From Epiperipatus broadwayi (taxonomy: Eukaryota; Onychophora; Udeonychophora; Euonychophora; Peripatidae), in NCBI GenBank assembly GCA_028023455.1, contig JAQFVV010000320.1, positions 496,001 to 560,000 on the forward strand: DNA of 64,000 bases, written 5' to 3'. Of the stretch, positions 12,107-24,115 are shown one piece after another. The notes under the pieces are model-generated. The model was not told the origin of the DNA. It saw nothing but the letters and a program-made list of their open reading frames with translations, and did no database searches. The stretch's first letter is position 1. Each line of letters opens with the position of its first letter. The position numbers and the translations under genes are program-made.

Positions 12107-14038
12107 GTAATCATCATCATCATCAACCATTATCAATCCACTGCAGGATGGTCTCTCCAAGTTTAATCCATCTTCTCCAATCTTTAGCCTCCCTTTTCCA
12201 CAACACCCCTGCACATTTTCTTATTCCATCCATCCATCTCACATGTGGTCTCTTTCTGGGTCTTTTACAATCTCTTGGAATCCAGTTTAAAATTTCAATT
12301 GTCCATCTATTATCATTTCTTCTACCAATATATCCAGCCCAACTCCATTTCAATCTTTTAATTTTTTCAATAAGGTTAGTAACACCTGTTTGTTGTCTTA
12401 CCCATACATTGCGTTTTCGATCTCTTCTTGTTACTCCCAACATACATCTCTCCATACTCCTTTGAGTTGTCTGAAGTCTGTATTGCTCTTCTATTAAGTG
12501 TCCAAGTCTCAGATCCATAAGTAAGAACTGGTAAAACACATTTGTTTAAAACCATTCTTTTCAAACACATAGGCATATTTCCTTTTAGTATCAAGTTATT
12601 TCTACCAAAAGCACTCCAATCAAGTTTAATTCTATGATTAATTTCCTCCATTATGTTTCCATCTGTATTAATAATCTGACCTAGGTATTTGTAACTATTA
12701 ACTTCTTCTAATTCTTCATAATCAATCTTTATTTTCTTATTTTGAGCAAATCGATTAAACATTACTTTAGTCTTTTTAACATTTATCTTTAGTCCTACTT
12801 TTCTACTTTCATCTGCTAACCCCTGCAACATTTCCTGCAGCTCTGAAGCATTATTTGCAAAAACAACTACATCATCTGCAAAATCTAAATGACTTAAATA
12901 CTCTCCATTTACTTTCATTCCTTTAGTTTCCCATTTTAATCCACAAAATACTTCTTGCAGCACTCCTGTAAAAAGTTTTGGAGATATGGAGTCACCTTGC
13001 CTTACACCTTTCTCAATGTTGATTTTTCCAGTATCATTATGTAATCTAATTGTTGATGTTGCATTTTTATAAATATTCTTTAAAATATGACAATATCCTG
13101 GATCTATACCTTGATGATCCAATGCTTTAATCACTGAAGAAATGTGTATAGAATCGAATGCCTTTTCATAATCTACAAATCCAAAACATAATGACAACTC
13201 ATATTCATTTGTCCTTTCTATGACTTCTCTCAATACCTGGATATGATCTATTGTACTAAAACCACTTTTAAATCCAGCTTGTTCTCTTGGTTGGTGGAAA
13301 TCCAAAGTTCTCTGTAGACGAGTTGTAATTATCTTGGTAAAAATTTTATATAAAACTGATAAAAGGCTGATAGGTCTGTAATTTCTAATATCTTCTTTAT
13401 CACCTTTTTAAAATATTAATATTATTACTGCATTCTTCCAATCTTCCGGTACATCTTTATCATTTAGACATTTGGTATATAACTTTGCTAAAATTGTTTC
13501 TATTTTTTCACCTCCTTCTTTTAATATATCAATTATAATTCCATCATTTCCTGGAGCCTTTCCTTTCTTCATACATTTAATTGCATGTCTCACTTCTTCA
13601 TTTAAAATTCTGGGCAATTCGGAAGATGTAATAGATATAGGAGGTACTTGTTCTTTATTACTATATAATTCTTGATAAAAATCTTCTACCAATTTCATGA
13701 TGTCATCTCTCTTTTTAGTAATAATTCCATCTTTTTTTCTTATTGCAGATATAAATTTCCTACCAATACCAAAATGTTGTTTAACATTCTTGAGACTTTT
13801 ATTTTCTTCTACAGCTTTCCTTGCTATTTCACAGTTATACTTTCTTATATCATTTTCAACTCTTTTCCGTACCATTTTACAAAATTCGAGATATTCAATT
13901 CTTTTTAATACATCATTTTTGTATATCTTCATATTCCTTCTTTTCTTCATAAATTCTCTAGTCTCAGTAGAAATTTTATTAGTCAATTGCTGCTTTTTTC
14001 TACCAGCTATCTTTGTTTCATATGATATTATTAATTGA
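12107..14038 (-). mobile_element. RTE-clade LINE, 5'-truncated
   Basis: A non-LTR retrotransposon copy runs right to left. The 3' end (low coordinates) finishes in a short trinucleotide tail, seen on the plus strand as ATCATCATCATCATCA at 12110-12125. Microsatellite tails of this kind are characteristic of RTE elements. The 5' end stops near 14038 inside the region between endonuclease and RT, so the endonuclease is missing, as expected of incomplete reverse transcription. Related scraps lie at 39910-40200 and 41660-41830 and are far more decayed, so this copy is comparatively recent. No certain target duplication was identified. Confidence 0.8.
12123..14038 (-). pseudogene. RTE-type reverse transcriptase ORF, one stop and one frameshift
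   Basis: This is the RT part of the ORF2 polyprotein that carries out target-primed reverse transcription in RTE LINEs. A single frame runs from about 14038 to 12376 with one in-frame stop near 13406, where a lysine codon of a KKGDK-type motif appears mutated. Near 12460 the frame shifts, and the C-terminus continues to 12123. Motifs in order: KGKAPGNDGI (finger), NYRPISLL, QAGFKSGFSTIDHI, FVDYEKAFDSI (catalytic Asp of motif A), GVRQGDSISP, HLDFADDVVVFA (the F-A-D-D box), NSYKYLGQIINTDG, and the C-terminal block WMDGIRKCAGVLW typical of RTE proteins. Two lesions over about 640 codons mark it as dead but fairly young. Confidence 0.88.
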
Positions 14039-14060
14039 ATTTAAATATAAAGTTTAATAA

Positions 14061-14556
14061 TGTTATATAAAGAATTCACAAAACAAACTCTTAACTTTGT
14101 AGAATACTCCCAACCTCAGACCGGTTTCTGCTACTGGTGTTCTCAGTGAGGTGCTAGGATATTCAATCATTAGATTAAAAATACCAAGACAAGCCCACTA
14201 CTTTATCTAATGTATAACTATTGAGTAGAAACTCTGAAATTTTCAGACATCCATATGTCTTCCAATCCAGCTATCTAACTTAAATAGCCATATGGGATTG
14301 AACTAAGTTCAGATACACCATATATTAATAGCTTTAGCAATATAAAATCACCAAAATTTCAGAGTTTCTACTTAATAGTTATACATTAGATAAAGTTCTG
14401 GGCTTGTCCTGGTATTTTTAATCTAATTACTGAATATCTTAACACCTCACTGAGGACGCCAGTAGCAGAAACCGGTCTGAGGTTGGGGGTATTCTACAAA
14501 GCTTGTTAAGAGTTTGTTTTGCAAGCTCTATATATAACATTTGTAAACACAAGCTT
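14061..14556. repeat. foldback repeat, family C, copy 1
   Basis: Arms of about 190 bp pair: GTTATATAAAGAATTCAC through CCTCAGACCGGTTTCTGCTAC at the left, and GTAGCAGAAACCGGTCTGAGG through CTCTATATATAAC at the right. The arms also share CAGAGTTTCTACT-type inner sequence. The right end leads into AACACAAGCTTTATTAAATTAGGTCATGTGACAT, and nearly the same sequence follows the smaller foldback at 38598-38760. Coding capacity is absent. Confidence 0.7.
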
Positions 14557-14599
14557 TATTAAATTAGGTCATGTGACATCTGATTTGATTTTTTTGTTA

Positions 14600-15929
14600 A
14601 GTTTGATAATAAAATATTGATACTTAAAATATATTATCATTACAATAATTTTAAAATAACTTCTTATCTTGTAATCTCTAATTGTTCCTTCTTTTATTTG
14701 CTATAATTCTATATTTTTACCTTTTAAAGAAACATCCCAATAAAAATAAATTAAAACCAAATTTATAAGGAATGATGTTTATTTGGATTGATAACTATTG
14801 TATTAAAATTATATAGTGGATTATAATATAAATGATTATAAATAAAGAATGGTTAATAAATTTCTACAGAATTCTATGTTTAATTTTTATGCACTAAATC
14901 ATTTATTCATATTATACCAAAATTACCAAAATGTATAGCATTACTATTATCTCAGCTATAAATTTAAAATTGTGGAGCTATAATATACATTTTATATTGT
15001 ATTCCTATCATGGATAACCAATCAAAAGATTACATATATTTCCTCATACAAAAATATGTATAAGCTTTCATTTATAGATAAAAGTATAAACTGCAAAATT
15101 TGTGTATTATTAACAAGATCTTATTTTACAAAAATACAGTTGTATCACAAATTATTAGAAATTTAACTAGCAAATGTTTGCAATATCTAATTGAGAAATA
15201 TCTAATATTGAAGATGAAATCCATAGCCTTAAACTAGTGAAAACCAACATTATCATTTCTTTTTTTTCTTTATTTGCCTGGAGGCTTTTTCAAACAATAA
15301 TTTATAATGGAGTAGTCATTACTGAGTTTCTCTAAATTTTCTTTGACAAGTAAGGAGATGGACTGCCCCCCAAATAAAAAAAAATATTCTTGATATCAAT
15401 AATTACTTTATTCTGGGATCTATAGTGAAATGTAAAGGGAGTTAGTTACTTTATTTAATTTTCTGTTTATAATGGAGTGGGATACTTAAAATGTTTACAC
15501 AGTGGTTATCTGAAGTGACAAATGAGATTATTCTTGATGCTTTAAGAGCAATTAATTTGTTCAAACAAAATTTCCAGACAGAAATGGATTTTGTCTAGAA
15601 ATTTTCAGATTTTAACTTTATGAAATTTAATTACAATTGCACATTAATTTGTACTCTTACTATAATGTTTAAATATAAAATAATATTTTTTATGTTAATG
15701 TATACATTGTTAATATACATGTATATCAATATACTATACATTTACAATACTTTTTATTACATAAATGTACATAATGTTAATATATATATATGCATCATAA
15801 TATCTGAAAATATAAATGGCAATCTCTCCTCTCCACACATACACTCTGGAGAAAAAATTATTTCACATAATCATTCAAATATTAAATAGTTTTGCATTTT
15901 CCTTTGCTTCTTACAGCATATTTTGAAAT
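14600..15929. other. AT-rich DNA without a supported gene
   Basis: The open frame at 15620-15889 is almost entirely Ile/Asn/Tyr/Met and looks like chance in AT-rich repeats. It overlaps a TGTTAAT/ATGTA-rich segment resembling the repeat at 17265-17390. Confidence 0.5.
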
Positions 15930-17215
15930 GATTTTACCTGCTTCTGCTGTTTCACTTGCTAGTCTCAGGTTTTTATTTGGTGTTGGGCATTCATTAATTC
16001 ATTTTTATCATCTGCTTGGATCTCTTCTCCAGAACTACATTTTCACCAAGTCTTCATCTGAATTTAAATGATAGTGATATATGTTTCTAGAATCCTGTTT
16101 CATCAACTGTAAATACATTGATAATTTGTGCAGACAAATGTCTTAATATGGTTGCTTTGATCCACCCTTTTGGATTTTATCATCAGTTTCATTTTCTTTT
16201 TTCTGTGCTAGTCCTATTAAAATTTTCTTTACTTGGAGGAAATCACTGTAAGTAATAATTTGGCAGGAGGTTTACAAGTTGCTGCTACACAGCTTTTTGA
16301 ACGTCAATTATTTTAGATTTATTTAGACTTTTTTAAGAATGTCAACTGCATTCTATGCCAAACTATTCAACTTAGGATGGTAGAATGTCATACAAATGTA
16401 TTTAATCCCCCATTCAATTAAAAATGAATTGAATTTATTGGAAGTAAACCCAGATACAGTGTTTCGAAAACTTAGATATGAGAAGAGTTTTTGTAACTTC
16501 TTTATCATTTCTCCATGTTCATATTTTTATAACCTTGCATTCTAACCATCAAGAGTGTGAATCTATAACAACTAGAAAAGTATGTTCTTTAAAGGTATCA
16601 GTGTGATCAATGTAAATGTGCTACCATAATTTCATTGCCTTAGTCCACTCTAACCTTTTCTCAGAAAGCTTTGCTATAGATTGGCATGATTTACATTTTT
16701 GATATTAGTAATTAGTATCAGACATAATTTCTCACTGTTTTTACTCTGATGATTCCTGGATAGTTATGGTAAAATATATTTAGAATGTTCTCTCTTCCAA
16801 CAGTCACCATTTAATATGCAACCTTTGAATATTCTGAGATTGGTTCTAGCATTTCAAAAAAGATAGTGCTAGATATTTTGACTGCTTTATAAGCCAGCCT
16901 TGCTAATCCACTTGATTAATTATTAATTTATGAAATCACTCTTTGTCTAGTTTACTACCACTTTGGTATTTAATATGTCTGGATAAAAGGTGTCTATATA
17001 TCTAATTTCAGCTTCTACTCTTCTGCGTTTTTTTTTTGTTTGGCATTTGAGACAATGCATCCACATGCTGAATTAGCTTTCTCTTTGTATACTGTAACTT
17101 GTAGTCATTCGCTGATGCAAAATTTATCCAGCGTAGCATGCGCTGGCTTAAATGCTCAGGACTAGGTTTTAAACTACAAAATATACCTAACAGAGATTTA
17201 TGGTTCATTACTATA
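15930..17215 (-). pseudogene. gypsy-type RNase H to integrase relic
   Basis: The minus strand starts with an open 66-codon piece (17208-17008) reading NHKSLLGIF, then PSPEHLSQRMLRW and HVDALSQMP, the end of the Ty3/gypsy RNase H domain (family pattern T-D-H-K-x-L-L-G-I-F to A-D-A-L-S-R-L-P). Continuing leftward in shifting frames come CKSCQSIAKLSEKRLEW (end of the integrase zinc-binding region), a W-x-H-I-Y-I-D-H start of the catalytic core, and TFLVVIDSHS. Beyond this the match fades into the integrase C-terminus near 15940. Numerous stops make it nonfunctional. Integrase normally inserts the element cDNA into the chromosome in the nucleus. LTRs are not clearly identifiable. Confidence 0.62.
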
Positions 17216-17264
17216 GTAAAATTCCGATTATATATAGCTATAATTCTTTACATTAATATGCACA

Positions 17265-17390
17265 CTGTTAATATATTTATCAATTTATAATACGTATACA
17301 AATACTTTTGCTTACATTAATGTACGTACTGTTAATGCACACACATACATCAACTTACAATACGTACACATACTTTTGCCTGGAAATATA
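17265..17390. repeat. two-copy tandem repeat, about 74-bp unit
   Basis: Two imperfect units each contain ATTAAT, TGTTAAT, a CAATTTATAATACGTA / CAACTTACAATACGTA core and ACTTTTGC. A weaker relative lies at 15690-15830, on the other side of the gypsy relic. The two could be remnants of its LTRs, but the resemblance is too A/T-driven to insist on. Confidence 0.45.
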
Positions 17391-17399
17391 CGTGGCAAA

Positions 17400-18267
17400 T
17401 TTATAAAACATATCTAACTAAATCTTTACAAAATCAAGCTGACCTTTTAAAACTACTTTCAGTTTTAAATATTTTCCCTTCTATTTTAATTTTAAATATC
17501 TTAAAAATTACTTTTTAATTTATTATAACTGAACACGTTCATGAAATCTTTTACATGTGTAAGATTTTAAATAAAGATAAAAAAAAAAAGCTAAACCCGT
17601 TTTTATCTGCGCATGTTTATGCGCTACTTTCATTCTTGAATTCTGTTTACAAGTACTGAATCAAATAGCAAAATAAAAATGTCATAAGGTTTAATATAAT
17701 TAATTTCAAAAATGTTCTCACATTTAAATATAATAATGGTAAATTTAAATAAAACTCTAATAAAATTTTGAATTTAGTAATAGCAGATATATATGATTAG
17801 GGAAATTAATCGGTCTTAAAGACAGAATGATATATTTCCGATGATACCAATTTCCCAGTTTTTATTTTAATTTGCTAAATTCTTTTCTCTCGCTCTCTCT
17901 TTTTTTTTTGGCATAAAATTAAATAAATAATTTTCCTATTGCAGATAATTGATGATTTGTGATATTGATAAATAGAGTTTCTGTTGTTGTTTTTTTTTAA
18001 TGCAGATATCAACAGAATAATGGGTTAGTTTTCTTTCAGAATACGAAAACTAATTCAGGCTCATTTTAGTCAAATGAAAGTTATGAAGTAAATCTTCTCA
18101 GCTCTTTGTTGTTGTTTCTTTCGAACTTCACTGTAATTGAATTATTATAATCTGTTCTGTTTTTTAAATTTCCTTTTGCTGAAAAAAAAAAACAGTTAAT
18201 GGAATATATTTAGTAATTCTATCTGTCATTTCACAATAAATATTGAATAAAAGTACATTAATGCAAG
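17400..18267. other. AT-rich DNA without a recognised feature
   Basis: Homopolymers and simple sequence only; no gene or repeat family was recognised. Confidence 0.5.
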
Positions 18268-18465
18268 CCACTAAACATTATATGATCACTACTTCTGCTT
18301 ACCCAAGCTCCTCACTGATGAAAGCCACAAGCTGGAAACTAGTCAGGGGATATTGGATGAATAGGCATTAGATAGAGATTTTATGCAAAAACCTTCTTGC
18401 ATCCATTGATTACTCTGGCTTGCATTGGTGGCGCTAAGGTATGGAGAGTTTAGCCTCTGTGTGTA
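18268..18465. repeat. foldback family A, short half copy
   Basis: It contains the family A signature in one orientation: CACTAAACATTATATGATCAC, CCTCACTGATGAAAGCCAC, GGATATTGGATGAATAGGC, TTGATTACTCTGGCTTGCA and GGAGAGTTT. Only one half of the inverted structure is clear. No coding capacity. Confidence 0.55.
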
Positions 18466-19014
18466 CATTAATGCAGATTATTGTTTTTCAAAAATAACTA
18501 TTACTTAATAACTTTAGTAATTTGCCCTTGATAAATAGGTTTCAACATACAATCTTTCATAAGAGTTTATCTTTTAATAACTGTTTTTTAATACATATTT
18601 TCAAATACTTTCAATTTAATACTTTAACTTTATTTTATTTCAGTGCATATTTCCTTTTAATTACCAAGTTCAAAACATTTTGTTAATATTTACACTGTCT
18701 AATCTTTTTCTTGTATTTTGCTTATTTATTTATAATTCTTTATCTTGCAAAAAGTTTTAACCTGAAACTTTTAACTTTTTAAAAAATAATTTAAACAATC
18801 AAATATAATGAGCATATTATCATACTACATATGCATTCAAATTTTCACAGCAATCATCAACAATTGATCTTCAATATTTCAATTAACTATTAACCATATT
18901 GATTTTTAAAAAATTGTCTGCCATTTTGTAAAACTATCATAAGATATCAATATCATTAAAGCAATTCATCCTCCAAAAAAAAGAACTGTACAAGACTTAT
19001 CATTATGTAATTAA

Positions 19015-20830
19015 AACATTTAGATGTTATTTAATGTTCTACTTAGATGATAATAAGTCTTTCTCTCTAACACTATATACAATAATAAGCAATGTTAAAT
19101 GTGAGAATATAATTTTTCCAGACACAAAATAAAGACTTTTAAAAAATAAGAATGATTGTCTTATTTTCAAATCTAAATGCACTTATATAGGCCAATCTTA
19201 AGTGTGTTGAAATGAGAGTGTAAATATATTGAATCATTCAGTTTATATCCATTTCTTTTAATAATCTTATTAACACTTATGAAATACTATAATTTGCTTC
19301 GTGCTAAAATTAGAAAATGTTAAACTATATAATAATCAATAAATTTTATTAGTGCAGTATCAGATTGTAATTCTATTTAGAAGATAATAAACTTTTCTCA
19401 CTAGCAGTATATATAATATTAAATCAGCAATATTAAATGTGACAATATAATTTATCCAGCCACAAAATAAAGACTTTGAAAAAATAAGAATGGCTGTCTT
19501 ATTTTCAAATCTAAATGCACTTATATAGGCCAATCTTAAATGTCTAGAAATGAGAGTGAGAATATATGAAATCATTCACTTCACATCCATTTCTTTTAAT
19601 AAATTTTATTAACCCATGAAATATTATAATTTACTTCATGCAGTAGTTATGAGTTATGCCCCATGTAGTCGCAAGAAACAGCGCCTCTTGTGGCTACATG
19701 GGGCATAACTCATAACTACCCTTCATGCTAATATTAGAAGATGTTAAAGTATGTAATAATCAATGAATTTTACTAGTGCATTGTCATATTGTAATTCTAT
19801 TTAGAAGGTAATAAACCTTCCTCACCAGAGCTTTAAATAATATTAAACCAGCAATGTTAAATGTGTCTCATTCCAGTTACAAGATAAAGACTTTAAGAAA
19901 ATATGAATGATCATCTTATTTTCAAACCTGAATGCACATATATAGGCCAATCTTAAGGATCTTAAAAATGAGAATGTGAATATATTAAATCTTTCACTTT
20001 ACATCTCAAAGTTTTTATTTTGTGACTTGAATGAGAGTATCCTCTCATTTAACATTGCTGGCTTAATATTATGTGTAGTGTTAGTAAGGAAGGTTTATTA
20101 CCTTCTAAATAGAATTACAATTTGATACTGCACTAGTAAAATCCATTGATTATTACATAGTTTAACATCTAATATTATTAGCACAAAATAAATTATAATT
20201 TTTAATAAGTGTTAATATTATTAAAAAATAGACATAAAGTGAATGATTTAATATATTCACATCTCATTTTAAGACACTTAAGATTGGCCTATATAAGTGC
20301 ATTTAGGTTTGAAAATAAAATGCTCATTCTTATTTTCTCAAAGCCTTTATCTTGTGGCTGGAATGAGAGTATTCTCACATTAACATTGCTGATTAATATT
20401 ATGTATAGCGCTAGTAAGGAAAGTTTATTACCTTCTAAATAGAATTACATTCCAATACTGCAATAGTAAAATTCATTGAATATTACATAGGTTAACATTT
20501 TCTAATATTAGCATAAAGTAAATTATAATATTTCATAAGTGTTAATAAAATTATTAAAAGAAATGAATGTAAAGTGAATGAATTAATATATTCACGCTCG
20601 CATTTCAAGACACTTAAGATTGGCCTATATAAGTACATTTGGACTTGAAAATAAGATGGCCATTTTTATTTTCTCAAAGTCTTTATTTTGTGGCTGGAAT
20701 GATTATATCCTCACTTTTAACATTGCTGATTTAATATTATAGGTGCTAGTTAGAACGATTTATTATCTTCTAAATAGAAGTACAATCTCACACTACAATA
20801 GTAAAATTCATTGATTATTACATGTTTTGA
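19015..20830. repeat. family B array: three direct then three inverted copies
   Basis: The marker CACAAAATAAAGACTTT occurs in forward orientation near 19123, 19462 and 19879, then as its reverse complement near 20007, 20339 and 20675. Spacing is about 330-340 bp once the 79-bp insertion at 19642 and its duplication are subtracted. Each unit also carries TATAGGCCAATCTTAA, GAATTACAATNTGATACTGCA-like and TTAACATT segments. The whole is therefore a symmetrical 1.8-kb inverted array centred near 19950-20005. The open frames at 19360-19575 (minus) and 20209-20442 (plus) are mirror translations of the same repeat and are not genes. Confidence 0.72.
19642..19720. mobile_element. 79-bp MITE with 8-bp target duplication
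   Basis: An almost perfect hairpin has 27-bp terminal inverted repeats beginning (A/G)GTAGTTATGAGTTATGCC and a loop of about 25 bp. It is flanked by CTTCATGC at 19634-19641 and 19721-19728. The neighbouring array units, which lack it, read straight through this position, so the empty site is visible inside the window. An 8-bp duplication fits the hAT superfamily. It is too short to code and must be mobilised in trans. Confidence 0.75.
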
Positions 20831-21267
20831 ATAATAAATTACAATCATAGTAAGTATAATATGACTTATTTGAATAATTTGGATTCAGTATCTTCATAAT
20901 ATATTTTAAAAATAGAATTTCTGACACTAGGCAAAGATGATTTTCATTATGAATATAAACAATTGAAAAAAAAGTACAAATCTTATTAAGCATGTAATTA
21001 AAAGTAAACTGTCCCTAAAACAGAATTAAAATGCATTAAAAATAAATTGAAAGAACAATTTTTATCTAACTAAATTCTAATTAATATTTTTATACTTATA
21101 AAAATTTGTAATTTCCATTAGACAAAAATGCATTATTCTTTTTCTAATTTTCATTTAATTAAGATTGCACTTATATAAAAATAAATAAATGACTTCCACT
21201 GATTTAATCACACAAAAAATAATTGATGATAAAATATAAAGTGTATCAAAAATAAGTATTAAATCAC

Positions 21268-21545
21268 TAAGTATCACATGATTACTATTTTCTATGTTTA
21301 CAGAATCTGTTAAAACAGTGACAAAACTCTCCATACAGTAGCGCCACTTGGTGCAAATCATAGTAGTTAATGGATAAAAAAAGATTTGTGCATAAAATCC
21401 CTATCTAGTGCTTACTCATCCAATATCCTCCAAACCTAGTTTCCAGCTTGTGGCTTTCATCAGTGGGTGAGTAGGCACTAGATAAGAATTTTATGCACAG
21501 ACCTTCTTACATCCATTGATTACTATGGCTCGCACTGAGTGAGTC
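21268..21545. repeat. foldback family A, short form
   Basis: The left arm has AAGTATCACATGATTACTA, AAAACTCTCCATACAGTAGC and CACTTGGTGCAAATCA. The right arm returns with GTGAGTAGGCACTAGATAAG, TTATGCACAGACCTTCTTAC and TGGCTCGCACTGAGTG. The loop contains GTTTCCAGCTTGTGGCTTTC. Noncoding. Confidence 0.62.
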
Positions 21546-22085
21546 ATTAAAAAACTTGACTGCCTTGCTGTGTTATAACAGATTTTTCCTCCACAAAATA
21601 AGTTAAAGTTTTATATATTTGTAATAACATTTAGATAAAAATTTCTATTGCCTGGAGAATATTTGTTTAGGGAATAGATGAGAAAAGTGAGTTGGAAGGC
21701 AGAGAAGTAGATTTAATTGGATTTGGAAAGATCAAAAATAATATTACTAATATTTGGAGAGTGATCCAATATGCTGACATTTTAAATATATTAAAAAAAA
21801 ATATTTTGTATGTGTTTACTGTAATGAGTCCTTAAAACTAAAGCATACATAATATTAGTTGGATTTTAGGAGATTTGCTATTAAAAAAAATTTTCAATTT
21901 AAGTAAGAGTGTGATTTATTTGAGAAAGAGGATAATGTTGAGATATGAGTTTAGGGGAGAATGTGTATATTGGTAGCCATTTAAAAAAAGATTTTTTTTT
22001 TTCATTTTGTATAAGGAGATTTGGAGAGTGATAGAAAAATCATAAATTTAAATATAGAATAGAAGAATTGTAAAAATAAGAAACT

Positions 22086-24115
22086 ATGGATTGCATTTGT
22101 ATCCAACAATGTATATATGAGGGTCAGAAGAAAACTAGCTGTTATTTGGTAGTGTGTACAATATGTGATCATTTTTTTTCATCTGAAATGCTTAAATAAG
22201 ACTAGGAAGGATATAAAAGGTGTATGGTTGTGTAGATCAGTGGTCTTCAACCACCAGGCTGCAGACCGGCACCGGGCCACAGAAGTTTTCTGCTGGTTCG
22301 CAGCTAGACTGGCAAGAAAGTTTGTAATAACAAAATAATACGATTTTAAACTTTTAATTAATATGAACAATTTTTATTTATTTTTTCATCGCATTTTTTC
22401 CCGATTAAAAAAAAAGAAACAGAACAAAAACAAAATCTAATCAATCATACATAAATTAATTTGTTTTTCTATTTATCACAGATGTTTATGGGGGGGGGGG
22501 TAGAAAAAGTTTTTTATTATACAAACTCCGGTTGTCTTTTGATAGCCAATCATGGCTGCTTGTCAGCATTGTTAAAACAATAAAATGTAACATGACTTTT
22601 TTTGATCTCTTAAATTTTTTCTACTCTCTCTTTTAATATTTCATTTTTAGTGTTTTATTTTGGCTTTAACTTTTATTTTGAAAATCAATTTTTATTACCT
22701 TTTTTAAAAAATAAAAACCAAAAAATAAGTTCTGTCTCTAACATTTACAAAGTATTTCTCAATATACCCCCACCACCCCAAAATAAAGTAAGATCAAAAC
22801 TTTTGACTTTTTCAAGCTTAGTTTTCTTTATTTTTGTTTAAAAATACGCCACTTTTTTTTGGCCTATAAGGCAATATTTTTTTTGGCTTTATTTGTATAC
22901 CGCTAAAATACTAAAACTTTTATTTTTAAAACCAATTTCTGTTACCTTTTTTTAAAAATAAACAAAAAATAACTTTGGTGTTTATCTTTTGTCTCAGTTG
23001 ATGACAAAGTATTTTTCAACCCCCCTCCCCCCAAAAAAAATAAAATAAAATCAAAAGTTTTGACTTTTTCAACATTCAGATGAATAACATTTTATTCTTG
23101 CATGTTTTAACAATGAAATAATAAATGTAAAATGCAAGCACATTAATGCGAACGATTGTTATTGTATGTTTTCTGTAGCAGTATGACTGCAGCAACTCGA
23201 GAAAGAGTGTTCAACATGTGAAGGTAAGCAACACCATTACTATACACATTAACTAGTGTGCTGTTTTGGTCAGTTATAACAATTATGCTTATCTAAAGCT
23301 AAGCAGGTTACATCTTTAAGAAAATTTATCTGTAAACTTCTGCTGGTCCACGAAATCTTATCCTTATTTTTACTGGGCCGCAGGGGTGAAAAGATTGAAG
23401 ACCACTGGGGTAGATCATGTATAAATGTGATTAAAAAAAGTTTTAAAAAAGATTTTTAAGTTGTAGATAATTTAAAGAGAAATTCAGAAGAAATGGGGGA
23501 AAATATAGATGATGATTAATGGAGTGACAAGAGATATAAATGACAAAATAAGTAGTGCAATGGAATATAGGCAAAGAATAATTAAAATCATTAGGCATGA
23601 AGTATGAGCAGATCAAGAAATTAATGAATAGAAATGATAAGAAATAAATAAGGAAGTCCAGAAAGTGGAAGAGAATGTTATAGATAAAGTAGGAAAAGTG
23701 AAATTAGAGAATGTGGAAATAAAATTGCAAGGAAAAATAGGTATGTAAGAGTATGTTTGTCTGGAACTAGAATTAGGAATGTTACAGATAAAGTAAAGAA
23801 GTAGAGATGTTTATGTTATAGTAGGGACAAATAATTTGCCAGAGCCATCGAAGAGAGTAATGGATGAATACAAAGAACTGTTTAGCAATTTGAATAAGGT
23901 TAAAGGAAGAGGAGTAGGGGGATTACTACCAAGATATGACAATAGATATATGTTAGATAGGGCATATTCTATAAGTGAGAGACTGAAAAAATTATGTGAA
24001 ATGTTATGTTGTGGATGTGTGAAATTTTTGTATTAATAAGAGGGAGTTATACAGTAAAAATGGATTGCATTTAGCAAAACAAGGAAGTGAAGCATTGGGG
24101 GGGGGGGGTAATTTA
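22086..24115 (+). pseudogene. LINE ORF1: PHD-like finger plus SGNH esterase, broken
   Basis: The finger begins CICIQQCIYEGQK, continues CYLVVCTICDHF, and ends across the hAT insertion with a W-L-C-x-x-C pair; one half lies just before 22237 and the other just after 23416. A Lys/Glu-rich segment follows at 23430-23720. The esterase part has VGTNNLPEPSKRV at about 23820, the family's G-x-N-D block with Asp changed to Asn. It then has RGVGGLLPRYDNRY, a KFLYxxK-like block, and YSKNGLHLAKQG near 24050, where the D-x-x-H motif again has Asn for Asp. Both replaced residues would be expected to abolish activity. In related LINEs ORF1 is thought to bind nucleic acid and act in the particle, with an esterase of unclear role. 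Confidence 0.65.
22238..23407. mobile_element. non-autonomous hAT element
   Basis: The ends are inverted: CAGTGGTCTTCAA opens at 22238, and its exact reverse complement TTGAAGACCACTG closes at 23407. Flanking 8-mers are GTGTAGAT (22230-22237) and GGGTAGAT (23408-23415), seven of eight identical, as expected of a hAT target duplication. CAG...CTG termini are also usual for hATs. The 1170-bp interior has no transposase frame, two C-rich/A-rich segments (22763-22780 and 23020-23032), and an 11-G run at 22490-22500. It sits inside the PHD finger of a LINE ORF1. Confidence 0.78.

Noticed and set aside
13472-14038. Several plus-strand frames of 67-113 codons
   Set aside because: Antisense to the RTE reverse transcriptase, which shows ordered family motifs.
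15690-17390. Possible LTR pair around the gypsy RNase H-integrase relic
   Set aside because: The shared TGTTAAT/ATGTA-rich segments are short and A/T-driven; no TG...CA ends or target repeat could be fixed.
19360-20442. Two similar proteins encoded on opposite strands (AYISAFRFENK shared)
   Set aside because: Mirror translation of the inverted array units; not evidence of a gene family.
19015-20830. Regularly spaced repeats as a CRISPR-like array
   Set aside because: Eukaryotic context, units of about 335 bp with inverted halves and no short direct repeats with unique spacers.
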